A stretch of DNA of 64,000 nucleotides, taken from NCBI GenBank assembly GCA_951799405.1, contig OX637359.1, positions 4,460,201 through 4,524,200 on the forward strand. The letters run 5' to 3'. The DNA comes from Agapetus fuscipes. Taxonomy: Eukaryota; Arthropoda; Insecta; Trichoptera; Glossosomatidae. Of this stretch, positions 10,261-21,029 are shown in pieces (position 1 is the stretch's first letter; each line of letters starts with the position of its first letter). A program made the translations under genes and the position numbers. The notes below the pieces were generated by a model that had not been told where the DNA came from, did not search any database, and saw nothing but the letters and a program-made list of their open reading frames with translations.

Positions 10261-10384
10261 CAAAGACGGCAGTGCTATACAACACTACACGGTACTGTAA
10301 CTTTTCTCGCTAGCTTGTCGACTTTGTGTATCAATGCTCAAACAGCTCTGGCTGGCCCACAGAATTTTGCTCGTATATGTAGGT

Positions 10385-10600
10385 AGCAGTGACGATTCTT
10401 GCATGTTCGAGATACTTCCACTATCATTGTTCGATACTATTCCAGAGACGTTACGCACGCCAGCCAATTACGTGTCTTGGTATACGTACACACAAACTCA
10501 TAGTAGATTATGCTAGAGGCAGACACACACACTAGCAAGCTACGTGCTTAGGCTCATATGTCCCACGAACTCTTACGTTTGTAACAATAATAAAAATAAA
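10385..10600. repeat. Unclassified repeat shared with 4.6 kb
   Basis: Second copy of the 4555-4720 repeat, somewhat longer, ending beside a SINE-A tail. Confidence 0.5.
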
Positions 10601-10601
10601 A

Positions 10602-10645
10602 TATTAGGATGATTTATTTGGTGAGCGCTGTTTATCGCTGTGTCA
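10602..10645 (-). mobile_element. SINE-A 3' terminus, module 1
   Basis: Only the last ~45 bp (ATTAGGATGATTTATTTGGT, GAGCGCTGTTT) remain. Confidence 0.55.
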
Positions 10646-10739
10646 TCTATGGATCCAGGGTTTTGTTAATAACATTGTATGGCTTTATGTAGGTTTACCC
10701 GTTCGCAGAAATAAAGCAGAGAATATAATATATCCATTC

Positions 10740-10890
10740 ACGGCACCAGCTGAGTGAACCCACGGCACGTGTGCACTCGTTTCTTACGTTTTTGAAAACG
10801 TGCCGTGACGGAGGCTTGCGCACGTGAGGGCGTGCTGCTCACGCGTGACATTACGGCGTCACGTGACGTAGACTGCGTCATGTTCGACAC
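10740..10890. other. GC-rich block with short palindromes
   Basis: CACGGCACGT (10752) pairs with ACGTGCCGTG (10798). Several CACGTG and ACGCGT-type motifs follow. It stands out from the AT-rich surroundings and may be the end of a TIR element, but no partner end was found. Confidence 0.4.
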
Positions 10891-11154
10891 GTGAATTACA
10901 CGAAATGATCATCAGCGTATTATTTTATAATTAAGATTAGTAAATTACTGTTTTCAGAAATAGGAAGAATTGATCGTTATTAAATGCGGGTTTCTCTCTA
11001 ATGACTTTTATTCGTAATTGGGTTTTAGATGCTATATACTCGTATTTATTTTTCACTTTTTTATAGGAAAAGAAAATGTTTTGTAGGTCTTAATTTCTGC
11101 TGTGTAATTGTTTAGTGTTTGTTTTTTATATACTTAAATGTAATTAATTGTTTG

Positions 11155-11386
11155 TATTTCCTGACTTATAGGTTGGTATGAGGCTGACCACCTATACTGT
11201 AAAAAATAGTTAACTTTGCCAATGTCACCCCTATTTCAGGGAAGGTCGGCAAGAGTTGCAGGGCTAATGTTCATTTGAGATTGGGTTTTTATATTGTAGG
11301 TCCACATGCGGCGTGTGTTAGCGCGAACTCATACATGTGCTTGTGAAAATGCATATAATGTGAATCGTAGATTAGATTAGATTGTA
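11155..11386 (+). mobile_element. RTE-1 tail
   Basis: Complete tail from TTTCCTGACTTATAGGTTGG to GTAGATTAGATTAGATTG, with a short internal loss before the end. Confidence 0.85.
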
Positions 11387-11423
11387 TTAGTTACATTACT
11401 GGGTTTTTCAGTTTACTGGGTTT

Positions 11424-11561
11424 AATGGTATATGAATTTTTTACCCAGCGAAGAGCATATTTGAAAATTCAAATGGTATTTGTTTTGTGCTCCGCTGGTA
11501 TTTGAACACACAACCTTCCATTTACGAGTCAGAAGTGTTAACCACTAGACTACGGACCAGT
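11424..11561 (-). mobile_element. SINE-A 5' half
   Basis: tRNA head (minus GGTCCGTAGTCTAGTGGTTA, box B degraded at about 11500) plus part of the body. The 3' module is missing. Confidence 0.75.
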
Positions 11562-12531
11562 AAAAAATGTTACTCCTGTAGAGACGAACTACTTGCCGAT
11601 TGAATGCTGCAAAGAGTACCTTACACTAATGTTGTCAAATTGACGAGATGTATTAATAAATTACCGACAATTTACGATATTTTTACTGACAAGTACACAA
11701 CATTGCTCTGTAATTATGAATTATTTGTTTTAACTGCATTTTAACAAATAATTTAAACTGAATCATAAGTTCATATAAATACGATAGAGAGTGACTATTT
11801 TTACACGGTGTGTTTCACTATGCAAATGATGAAATAAATCCTCGTGCAGAGCCATTATGGACTAGTCATCTGGCATATCAGCGGTTTTTGCGCGTAATAT
11901 TTGATTTATTTGGTCCGCTCTCGTTCTGAATACTGATCGCTCCGAAACAAATAAAAAAAAACACACCCAAATGTGATTCAGCACTTGTTTTATCAGGTGG
12001 TTTCAAGTAAAAACGTGAAAAAACAATTGTTTAACATCGTTTAACAAATTTGTTATGGACTTGGCTCAGATATTGGTTTGTTAATAATAAATGAATGATT
12101 TTAAATATTTGAATTATGGCTGCTAAAATTTTTGTTTTTTTATGAGACACGTAGGAGTATTTTACGTCAGAATTTAAGTTGGATTCCAGAAACGTTGACG
12201 AACAAATTCTTCCCTCAAACACGGTTCGCAAAATTTGTGTGTCTGTGTTTTTTGATCAAAAAACATTTGATTTATATGACACACTTTAATGTTATATAAT
12301 ATTCACTTACAGTTAAAGCTGACAACGAGGTTCAAAGAGGCGCTGTTATCTTTCAAACATACGTCCGGACTTTTACTGTTATCAAGATATCATCGAATCT
12401 TGAATTGAAATCCGCACCAGTGTTACACAGAAACATGAAACATTATTTAACCGAACAAGGATCATTGTATTTTTGTACCTAAATAGTATTACTCTTTTAC
12501 TTAAACTTTAAATACTAAATATAATTGTATT
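11562..12531. other. Unassigned AT-rich DNA
   Basis: Only short frames without motifs and no shared repeat recognised. Confidence 0.4.
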
Positions 12532-12820
12532 TTATAAAATTTCGTTGTACCTAAGGATGGTCGAAAGATTGAAAACGTTAGTCCTTCCTAGTCTCATTCC
12601 TTCCTGAGCCTTTCTCAGTTCACTCCTGGATGTAGACCCCTCCAATACTCTCCATTTCTGTATATCGGCTGCTGTGTTCAGCCATCCTCTGCCTGAAGTT
12701 CCCTTGATGCTTTCCAGCCGTCTCAGTTGGGGTCTCGTTACTCCCCGTTTGGACATCCTGGCCACCACTGGACGATCTGCTTCGGCCACCTGTCATGGTC
12801 CTGCCTTGTGACGTGACCAC
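12532..12820 (-). pseudogene. Possible LINE C-terminal remnant
   Basis: The minus frame reads TRPQLRRLESIKGTSGRG, QKWRVLEG and SRSELRKAQEG. A shared CTCAGTTCACTCCTGGAYGTAG-like segment recurs at about 23880-23905, so at least that end is repetitive. The LINE assignment is weak. Confidence 0.35.
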
Positions 12821-13639
12821 CCTATAAAAAGTTAGTTATTTTAGTTAAATAATAACCAAGTGTGAAAATAAAAACAAGCAGAGTTGTAATTATAGAATTC
12901 TTGTTGCACAAAGGTAGCTTAAGACGTACGTATTTTATATTTGCATTCTAACGGCTAGCTTCAGAAACAACGCAAGGCTTACGCAACCAGATACCTTGGT
13001 AACAAAACACGTCCGCCCTAGACGATGACCTGCTAAAGACTGACTATTGCAAGCTTGTGCGCCGGTACGAGCCGAAGAAGGTCGGGTGTTTTCGGCTTTG
13101 TCAAGCAGCGTGGGCACATTTGCATGTATCATAATATGATAACACATTCACTAGTAATACTGGAGAGTTGCTTTTTGGGATATTTTCTATTGAAACAGGA
13201 GCTTCAGAACGTTTCTCCCGTATCTGAAATAGTTTCTTCAGCATAAAGATGATGATGTTTATGAAACTGTTTTTATATTGACTAGTCCTTCAAGAGCCTT
13301 TCTTTCATTTTTTTTTATTTAATTAAATTATCGCTTATTAAAGGGAAAATTCCCGCTTTAACGCGGCAATTTTTTGCAGACGTGCTCTCACTTGACAACA
13401 CCTGTTCCCCTCAACTTAAAATACCTGTCACGCGCAAGCGGCCACCCCATAATTAAGTTAAAACACAGCCAAGCTCTTTATTGTAATGAAGAGCTCCGCC
13501 CATGCTACGCCAGAAGGTACAAGGTTCGAATCTGCAACCCCAATTATTGTGGGGTGATTGTAATGAACGATGGAGATGAAGTGTAAATGCAAGATGGTGC
13601 CAACACAGTTCTCGAATCATAATTAGTAAGATAGTAAAG
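12821..13639. other. Unassigned DNA
   Basis: 13030-13110 resembles 20335-20395 (CGAGCCGAARWMGGTCG and a downstream CAAGCAG), so it may derive from the mariner-like element found there. The rest is unassigned. Confidence 0.3.
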
Positions 13640-13900
13640 CTGATGACTTTATCGGATATATATTTGGTTTATTTCTTTAAAGCGCCGTTTTCACTAAAAT
13701 TTAATCACAAGAGCCCTTGCATTCCTGGGTATGACTTTTCAAACAGGTGCGTCTTCAGCTTCCTCCTGAAGTTTACCCTGTCTCTTTTCTTTTTAACCTC
13801 AACCGGCAACTCGTTCCAAGCCATTGGCCCCGAAACCGAGAATGCCCGATCACCGAAGTTGGTTGAGGTTGCCCTGAGGGGCATGGTCGAAAGTGCTCGA
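13640..13900 (-). pseudogene. CR1/L2-like LINE C-terminus
   Basis: The minus strand from about 13885 reads NFGDRAFSVSGPMAWNELPV, then VNFRRKLKTHLFEKSYPG. This is the classic end of CR1/L2/I-type LINE ORF2. The upstream RT is missing, so it is a 5'-truncated dead copy. Confidence 0.7.
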
Positions 13901-14019
13901 GATATAAAATAAAATATTATTGTGAAAATTAAACAACGTTTAAGAAAAAATAATTTTATTTTAAATAAAATGAATTTTCACTGTGTGAATACACAAACCC
14001 TACAAAATCTATTTACATA

Positions 14020-14235
14020 TGTTTACAGGTAGGTAATAAGGCTGGCCTTACGCTAACCACTTCAGTTGAACTGATGGATTAACAGCTTCCGAGGGGGCTG
14101 GTACTTATTTGTTGTGAAGGCTGATTAAACTCTGTTGGTATTTTATTTTGACCGAAACGAGAAATCATTTCCGACACCCTCGGTGGGATTCGGCATGGAA
14201 TGCAAGCACTCAACCAACTGCGCTATCGACCGGAC
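14020..14235 (-). mobile_element. SINE-B, internally shortened
   Basis: The tRNA head lacks about 15 bp around box B (GGTGGGATTCGGCATGG). The body contains CAGTTGAA and CTTCCGAGGGGGCTGG. The 3' end beyond the TTTACAGGTA segment is missing. Confidence 0.7.
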
Positions 14236-14879
14236 TCTTATAAATTTTCCTGAAACAAGGATGCAATTGGCAATCTAAGATTATGGATTGCAGGTTATTT
14301 AAAACTTTTATATGGTTAGAAGCTTACGTACTTAATAAACCATCTAAGGTAAATCAAGTTTGTCTTTTTCATTGCAATTTTTTTACAAACTTTTCTTAGC
14401 ACCAAATCTTATTTTGAGAACTTTGGACTCGAGACTTTGAAAATCCACTAACACAAAAATTGAAATTATTATGTTTTATCAAAGTTAAAAATTCCTACTG
14501 CTTCACCTTTGTTATTACCTGATTGTACCTCTTAGTTGTAACTCATCCTTCCCATTTATCTATGGTTTTGTATTGAGATGAAATACGTTCTCAATTTGTG
14601 AAAATAAAACTCTGCGTTTTCAAATAAAATATAATTCCTCATACAAAATCTGAGTACTCAACCTTCAAAATATTAAGTATATCTGTAAGTTGGGTTTTTG
14701 AAATAATGTTGATGTTAGTGGGTCATTATGAGAGATGAGTCTGTGCCTGTGTGGAGTGAGCGCTCCCGCTTGCCCGCTGAGGTCGCCCCTGATTTAAATA
14801 CGTCACGAGTGAGTGATGAACCCACTCAGCGGGTATGGAGCCCAAGTATTAATGTGTACCAGAGGAAATGTGCTCGTCT
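14236..14879. other. Unassigned DNA
   Basis: No gene or shared repeat found. A GC-richer patch lies at 14730-14840. Confidence 0.35.
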
Positions 14880-15234
14880 CTATTGAAAACTACGAGAAAT
14901 AGGTCGTTTCTTATGGAAAACAAACAATACAGAACCTTGAAAGCAAATTGGCTGGAAAGCATTTGGAATCGATTCTGCAGTATTTAGTCTAATGTCTATC
15001 TTTTGAGAGTTTTGGATTCAAATTTATGGAAGATAGGTCGTTTCGTATCGAAAACCAACCATTCTGAACCTGGAAAGCAAATAGGTTGGAAAGCATTTGG
15101 AATCGATTGGGCAGCATTGAGTCTAGTGTTTATCTCTTCGCAATCAAAACTATGGAAGATAGGTAATTTCTTATAAAAAACAAATATATCTGAATTGTAA
15201 CCTTGAAGAAATAAGGTAGGAAAGCATTTATGAT
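14880..15234 (+). repeat. Tandem repeat, about 130-bp unit, 2.7 copies
   Basis: AGGTCGTTTC recurs at 14901 and 15035 and, as AGGTAATTTC, at 15161. Each unit carries GAAAACMAAC and GGAAAGCATTTGGAATCGAT. The last unit runs directly into a SINE-A end. Confidence 0.7.
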
Positions 15235-15283
15235 CGACCAAGCTCGCAGAAATATAATTTAATAAATCATCCTAATAGTATTA
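15235..15283 (+). mobile_element. SINE-A 3' terminus, module 1 with deletion
   Basis: CGACCAAGCTCGCAGA joins directly to AATAAATCATCCTAAT. The central part of the module is missing. Confidence 0.6.
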
Positions 15284-15285
15284 TG

Positions 15286-15397
15286 CACTCTATAACTTTT
15301 GCCTACCTTCCCTAAAAATGAAAAACCTTAGCCAATTGCACTATTTTTACAGTATGGGTGATTAGACTCATACCAACCTTTTAAGTCAAGAACACAA
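15286..15397 (-). mobile_element. RTE-1 tail fragment
   Basis: Only the 5' half of the UTR (ACTTTTGCCTACCTTCCCT to CATACCAACCTTTTAAGTCA). Confidence 0.7.
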
Positions 15398-15614
15398 AAA
15401 ATAAGTAAGCATTTAATTATATACAACAATCAATACCAAGCTCTTTGACTAATAAATTGGTCTGAGGCTGACTCCCCATGCTGTAAAAATTGGTTTAGTT
15501 TTCCCAATGCCACCCCAGTTTCCGGGAAGGGCAGCAAGAATTGCAAGGTTTATATGCAAGTAAGGTTTTTTTTATCTGCACACATGCAGAATTTGTAGGC
15601 GCGAAACTACATGT

Positions 15615-16283
15615 CGCACGTTTAATAATAAAGAGAAATAACTCGAAGATTGGGAAAATCGAGATTTTGTAATAAAACGCAAGAACAATGCGAGAAGAAT
15701 GCGTAGAATGCGACAGCCGTTCAATTTGGACGAATATCTAATCTAATCTAATCTAATCTAAGCTGCAAAGATATATATCATTTAAGATTTATATTAAATG
15801 CATTCCCACAAGCAGACATGTATAATTTCTCGCTAACACATGCCGCATGTGGACCTACAATATAAAAACCCAATCTCAAATGAACATAAGCCTTGCAACT
15901 CTTGCCGTCCTTCCCTGAAACAGGGGTGACATTGGCAAAGTGAACCAATTTTTTTTACAGTATGGGTGGTCAGCCGCATAACAACCTATAAGTCAAGGAA
16001 CATATACCTGGCAAATTACATTTTTAAAATCAATAGATAACAATATATACATGGACATAAAAGACTAAATCAAAAACCAATTTTACTTTAACAAACCCTA
16101 GCCGCCAACATCACAGATCAACCGCCATTTCTTTCTATCCTTACATACTTCTTTAATATGACCGAGATAAAACATCGGCCGCCTTTTTCATCCCATACAA
16201 GTTGTACTGGGTGTCTGAACTTCAAACGCGTTTTCCCAACATTCATGTTTTTTGAGTTATTGCTCTTTATTATTAAACGTGCG
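15615..16283. mobile_element. TIR element M3 containing an RTE-1 copy
   Basis: Inverted ends of about 30 bp starting CGCACGTTTAATAATAAAG, with one mismatch between ends. A 4-bp ATGT duplication lies at 15611-15614 and 16284-16287. The centre was later filled by the RTE-1 copy at 15737-16154, so the original element was about 250 bp. Confidence 0.75.
15737..16154 (-). mobile_element. RTE-1 copy with RT end
   Basis: Terminal repeat TAATCTAATCTAATCTAATC, complete UTR, then RT codons at about 16095-16154 (minus KEVCKDRKKWRLICDVGG-like). Inserted inside M3. Confidence 0.85.
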
Positions 16284-16404
16284 ATGTGCTTGTCTGTGGG
16301 CACTCATTAAATATGAGCCTTAAATGTTAACACATCTTTTCAGCTTAGGTTATAGGTAATAGAATACCTAAGTGAAAACAAATCTATAAATTATCAATTC
16401 TTAT

Positions 16405-16690
16405 CTAATATGATCTAAGTTGCAAAGATATGTAACATTAGAGATTCACATTATATGCATTTTCACAAGCAGACACGTATAAGTTCGAGCTTGCACATGC
16501 CGCATGTGAACCTACAACATAAAAACCCATAAACATACACCCTGCAAACTCTTGCCGACCTTCCCTGAAACAGGGGTGACATTGGCAAAGTGAATCATTT
16601 TCTACAGCATGGGTGGTCAGTCGCATACCAACCTATAAGTCAAGAAACATACACAACAAATTACATTTTTACAATCAACAAATTATTAAT
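16405..16690 (-). mobile_element. RTE-1 tail
   Basis: Complete UTR copy from ATGATCTAAGTTGCAAAG, with a small deletion in the 'AATCTCAAATG' part. It extends to ACAAATTACATTTTTA. Confidence 0.85.
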
Positions 16691-16707
16691 TCAAGACCAC
16701 TAAGAAA

Positions 16708-16790
16708 TATTGTTCATTTGAAGTTTGGATTTTCTTTTGTAATTACACATTTATGTTTATTCTTGTGAGAGTGCATTAAATATCAATCGA
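16708..16790 (+). mobile_element. RTE-1 tail fragment, diverged
   Basis: TTGTTCATTTGAAGTTTGG, then CTTGTGAGAGTGCATTAAAT. The middle is eroded. Confidence 0.5.
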
Positions 16791-16865
16791 ATAAATACTT
16801 TCCTAGTTGTTGTTTTGTCGTAGAAACCTATAAATCTTCTTTGTTCTGTATTAGAACAAATAGTG

Positions 16866-17355
16866 TACCGGCAAGGTTTACTCAGCCTTCACAAGAAATG
16901 AGTACCGGCCCTCTCGGGAGCTGGGAAACCCCCGCTTCAACTGAAGGGGCTGGCGTAAGACCGATCCCCTTAACTGTAAAAATAAATAGGTTCAACTCGC
17001 CACATGCGACCCCTATGGGGCTGTCCATAAATTTTGGCCGATTTTCGACCCCCCCCCCCCCCCTTTACAATCACCCTATAGTCATTATCTAATGATCCCC
17101 CCCCCCCCCCTTTTGCTGTAATAATGGATGAGTGTAATAATTTATAATGTTAAATTACTTACATAATATTTTGTATATGTTGTAGAAATTGGTATTTACA
17201 AGAACGACGTCACTTTTGTAGTCACACATCATTTGCCATTACCCACAGACCAGACTCCCCCCCCCCCCCTTAATGCGAATGACGTAATATATGGACAGCC
17301 CCTATGGGGATAACGCGGCAAGAAGTTACACTACATGTGTAGCTTAGTTACGTGT
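16866..17355 (+). mobile_element. SINE-B 3' half split by a MITE
   Basis: 16866-17016 runs from TACCGGCAAGGTTTACTCAG to CATGCGACCCC. 17306-17355 continues GGGGATAACGCGGCAAGAAG. The join is a disrupted CCCCTTCGGGG-type hairpin, here with TAT in place of TTC. Confidence 0.8.
17017..17302. mobile_element. MITE M4 with three poly-C tracts
   Basis: A 286-bp element with TIRs GGGGCTGTCCATA, flanked by TAT on both sides (17014-17016 and 17303-17305). It contains C-runs near 17050-17063, 17098-17110 and 17260-17270. It is non-coding. The 3-bp duplication limits the superfamily, but I do not assign one. Confidence 0.8.
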
Positions 17356-17623
17356 GCTTACCAAAAAGTGTAATGTTGTGAAGTAGCAGAAGTGTAAATA
17401 CGGTGGGCAAACTTGCTAGTTTTTCCTTGTGGAACCAAGCGTCACCAGGGCCCTACGCCATCTGGCACCAGTGCGGCCAGGTGGGGGCCATTTCAACTTT
17501 TATAACAACTTTTTAAATTACTCTAACGAAGGGAAATTATTAAAAGATGGAATTTAGTTTGCATCCACCCACAAAAAAAAAGTAGGAAAAACTTTTTTAT
17601 TTTTTTGGCGTAGTTATTATAAT
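17356..17623. other. Unassigned DNA
   Basis: Contains CACCAGGGCCCTACGCCATC-like GC-rich sequence at about 17445-17490 and no coding or repeat evidence. Confidence 0.3.
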
Positions 17624-17692
17624 GGAAGCATCTCTGCAGAGGCTCTGGCCACCCCTAGCGGAATGGCGACAGAGTTACAGTTACAGTAATTT
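17624..17692 (+). mobile_element. RTE-2 LINE 3' terminus
   Basis: Matches the RTE-2 end at 31623-31690: TCTGCAGAGGCTCTGGCCAC, CCCTAGCGGAATGGCGACAG, then AGTTACAGTTACAG. Confidence 0.75.
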
Positions 17693-17709
17693 AAAAAAAA
17701 CATTTGTTA

Positions 17710-18075
17710 ATGTCTAAAATGTTATTTGTTGTGTATGTTCCTTGATTCATAGGTTGGTATGCGGCTGACCTCCTATGCTGTCGAAAATGGTTCACTTTGC
17801 CAATGTCACCCCTGTTTCAGGGAAGGTCTGCAGGAGTTGCAGGGTGTATGTCCATTTGAGATTTGGTTTGAATGTTGTATGTAGGTTCACATGCGGCATA
17901 CGCAAGCGCGAACTTGTACGTGTCTGCTTGGGAGAATGCATGTAATGTGAATCCCCAATGTTACATATCTTTGTAATTAGAAGCTTACATACAGAATGTG
18001 TAAGCGCAAACTTATACGTATCTACTGTAAGGCATGCATTTAATACGAATCCTCAATGTGTCTGCAACTTTATAG
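17710..18075 (+). mobile_element. Two RTE-1 tails in a row
   Basis: A complete tail (17710-17984) of the GGTGTATGTCCATTTGAG subfamily is followed by a truncated second copy (17985-18075) that begins mid-UTR at ACAGAATGTGTAAGCGC. Confidence 0.8.
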
Positions 18076-18165
18076 ATTTGATTAAAAATACTTTTTTGTA
18101 ACTTGTTTTAATACATAGAATAAATATAATCTTATAAAATGAAAGATACCACAGTGGATGCATAT

Positions 18166-18377
18166 AATCTATAGTAATCTATAATCTAAGTTGCAAGGAT
18201 ATATTCATTCAAAGCTCTCAGATGTATGCCCACAAACAAACACGTGTAGGTTACAAATGCTGATTATGTACTTACAAATAAAATCCAAACCTCAAATGAA
18301 CATAAGCCCTGCAACTCTTGCCGACATTCCCTGAAACAGGGGTGACATTGGCAAAGTGAACCATTTTTTACTGTTTA
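18166..18377 (-). mobile_element. RTE-1 tail, TATAATC subfamily
   Basis: Ends in AATCTATAATCTAAGTTGC instead of the TAATC repeat and carries the GATATATTCATTC/TCAGATGTATGCCCAC variant. It stops at GTGAACCATTTTTTACTG. Confidence 0.85.
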
Positions 18378-18883
18378 AAATCAATGCAATTTGAAAAATC
18401 TGAGTTCACAGATAACATTGTGTTATCTTGTATGCATCAAACAGTTAAATTAAATTTACAAAAATAAAACTAAATAATCAAGACCAAAATACCTCAGATA
18501 TTCCAGATCGCACCTTAATCCGGCAAGGGTTGCCTATAATGTAATTTATCGTTGGAAACAATTTCAAAATTTCAGCAGGTAAGTAAAGCACAAGAGCTAT
18601 CAGCGTCGCAAAATTTGTATCTTTCAGAAATTGGGTCAAAGAATTCCTCATGGGCTAATCTGTTAAAACCGTAATGCCGAAAATTTTCTTGTGATAAATT
18701 TGTCATCGTCTTCTTGAACACAAGGCAGGGCCATCATCTCATCAAAGTGTTTGACATATTTCCCTTTCATATTAATTTGGGCCTAATGAAATATGAAATT
18801 TCGTAGTAAAAAAAGATTGAAGAAAAAACAAGTTGCATTTTGATGTAGCAATATTTATTTTCATGTTTTTTTTTTGGCATCTT
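18378..18883. other. Unassigned AT-rich DNA
   Basis: No recognisable gene or shared repeat. Confidence 0.35.
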
Positions 18884-19094
18884 TAATCTTAGTTGTAAAG
18901 ATTTATTAACATTCAAAACTCGTATCAAATGCATGTCCACAAACAGACAAGTGTAAGTTCACGCTTAAAATGCTGAATGTGGACTTAAAAACTAACATCC
19001 AAACCTCAAATGAACATAAACCCTGCAAGTTTTGGTGAAGTGAACATTTTTTTACAGTATGAATGGGCAACCTCGTACCAACATATAAGTCAAG
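18884..19094 (-). mobile_element. RTE-1 tail with internal deletion
   Basis: The CCGACCTTCCCTGAAACAGG segment is missing. Both ends are recognisable (AATCTTAGTTGTAAAGAT, ACATATAAGTCAAG). Confidence 0.75.
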
Positions 19095-19424
19095 AATTGA
19101 CCAATAGAAAATAAGATATCGTTTTTTGTTGTTGAAAAAAAGCATTTTTAACAGTAGTAATAACCCATTAAAAAATGTTTTAATGCATTTGAGTTGTAAA
19201 TCACCACGTGATTTAATATTTATAGGACTCATTGATTTCATGTTTACTATCTGTACCGCTATAAATAATTCACTTATACCAACTCTATCCCTGTTTCAGG
19301 AAAAACGTTGCATATCTAAGTAACAGAGTTGACGTCAGGGACGTGTACAGCATTTGAAATGTGAATATGCAAAGTTATAGGGGTTTTCTGATTTTAGAAA
19401 AAACAAAAATTATCGAAAAAAATG
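19095..19424. other. Unassigned AT-rich DNA
   Basis: Only short AT-rich frames. CCCTGTTTCAGGAAAA at 19289 may be an isolated RTE-1 scrap. Confidence 0.3.
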
Positions 19425-19426
19425 GT

Positions 19427-19765
19427 CTTCTTTTTTTTTTTTTTTTTTTAAGAAACCTTGTGCGGGAGACTCCCTAGATTCTAAAGACTCTAGGGGTCTA
19501 TGACACTTGTTGTAGTGCCGCAGACGTGTACGAGCTTGGTCGTCGCTACAAAGCGCCATTACTCAAGCAAGACCCAGTTGCTGTAAGGCTGGATGGACCT
19601 TTGGTGACCGGTCATTGGTAAAGGTTTATGAATTTTTCAACCCAGCGAAGAGCACATTCGAAATATAAATGGTATATTTTTTTTGTGCTCCGCCGGGATC
19701 CGAATCCACAACCTTCCATTTACGAGTCCGAAGTGTTGCCACTACGGACTACGGACCGGTCCAAG
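19427..19765 (-). mobile_element. SINE-A full body with module 2
   Basis: On the minus strand: tRNA-like head (GGACCGGTCCGTAGTCCGTA, box B CGGATCCCGG region), body, then module 2 with a perfect CCTAGA...TCTAGG-type hairpin and a poly(A) end (the poly-T run at 19427-19450). No 5S sequence is evident in front of the head. Confidence 0.85.
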
Positions 19766-19904
19766 TTCTAATGTTAAAAATAAATATTTTCAACCAAGTC
19801 ACAATTAAATAGCTTCCCTCACTCAAAAACCACATTATCAAAACGTTAAAAAAAATGGCAATATAGTTTACCAGTTCCACACCAATCTATAAGCTTTATT
19901 TTAA

Positions 19905-20050
19905 TAAAAAATCTTAGTCGCAGAGATGTACTTCATAAAAGATTCATATTAAATGCACTCCCATAAGCAGACACGTATAAACTCGCGCTTACACACGCTG
20001 CTTGTAGACTTGCAACATAAATATCCAATCTCAAATGAATACAAGCCGAG
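19905..20050 (-). mobile_element. RTE-1 tail fragment
   Basis: 3' half only: AATCTTAGTCGCAGAGATG to AATCTCAAATGAATACAAGC. Confidence 0.75.
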
Positions 20051-20587
20051 ACAATAATTTAAAACTAAAACATTTCAATACTTATACTCAAATCGTTTAG
20101 CCATAAATCGATTCTTTCGTTTAACGGGTCTGCCTGGCACGCAAAGCATGTAAGCCTTTTATATTTATATAATACAGTGGTACCTCAAGCTACGAGTGCC
20201 TTTTCATACGAGTTATTGTTTTAAAATACGATTGAGATTTGGATACAAAGATATTTGGGAGTACAAGAAACACCCCGAAAAAGTTGCAACGTCCACCCTT
20301 GACAAATACCCTTCGTTGACTGCCACTCATATGCAAGTTTGTCGGAACGAGCCGAAATCGGTCGTGCTTCTTCGGGTTTTTGCAAAGCAGCCTCGAGGAG
20401 AATTCTGGATACAGTCAAGCCCCCCTTAGAGCTGTCAAGTTCATGATGATATTTCTGTAAAATATAAGTTGTACACTAATGTTGGGTGGGTAGATAAGTC
20501 TTTGCCCTGACACAAAAATGGTGCCACTAGGATTAAATCCATATGATTTTAAGTTATTACCTACCTTTAAAAGGTACATGTATAAAT

Positions 20588-20627
20588 TTGACAGTTGTCG
20601 GACCTAATGGTCCAACAACTGTCAAAC
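20588..20627. repeat. Hairpin, 18-bp arms
   Basis: TTTGACAGTTGTCGGACC and its complement (one mismatch) are separated by TAAT. It could form a strong stem. Function unknown. Confidence 0.7.
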
Positions 20628-20684
20628 TTTAACATCCTAATTTTATTATTATTATAGCATTTTTTTCTTCATTTTTTTAGGATC

Positions 20685-20890
20685 ATTAGAACTGTCTTGG
20701 ATGGTGCTCCCTCAGATGTTAGACCACTCAGACGTCCCAGGATGCGGTGGACAGACAACGTCGAAACCGACGCCGAAGTTCTGGAAGTGCGGGGACCATG
20801 AGGGAAGCAGCACAAGATAGAGAGTCCTGGAGGATTGTGGTGCGGGAGGACCTGAGCCTTCAAGACTTGTGAGCCAAAGAAAGTCTAAGT
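20685..20890 (+). pseudogene. LINE-3 RT C-terminal fragment
   Basis: Nucleotide match to the end of the LINE-3 ORF at 57120-57322: CTTGGATGGTGC, GACGTCCCAGGATGCGGTGG, GAAGCAGCACAA. A frameshift near 20795 breaks the frame. Confidence 0.7.
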
Positions 20891-21029
20891 CATTCATAAC
20901 ATTTTTGGGGTTGGAACGGATTAATGGCATTTCAACTAATTTCAATGGGGAAAATTGCTTTGAGATACGAGCAAATTGACAAGCGACCAAGGTTACGGAA
21001 CGAAAAACTCGTATATTGAGGTATCACAG

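Larger units (their letters stand above)
15438..16350 (+). mobile_element. RTE-1 tail split by TIR element M3
   Basis: Left part 15438-15614, right part 16284-16350 (ATGTGCTTGTCTGTGGGCA). Joining them across one ATGT restores the RTE-1 order. Confidence 0.75.
20175..21029. mobile_element. mariner-like TIR element M5 carrying a LINE fragment
   Basis: The left end CAGTGGTACCTCAAGCTACG and the right end (complement CTGTGATACCTCAATATACG) form imperfect TIRs, with TA next to each (20173-20174, 21030-21031). The TACGAG motif and 'GGAACGGATTAAT' at 20914 resemble non-autonomous Tc1/mariner elements. A LINE-3 fragment (20685-20890) and a hairpin lie inside. No transposase frame remains. Confidence 0.6.
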
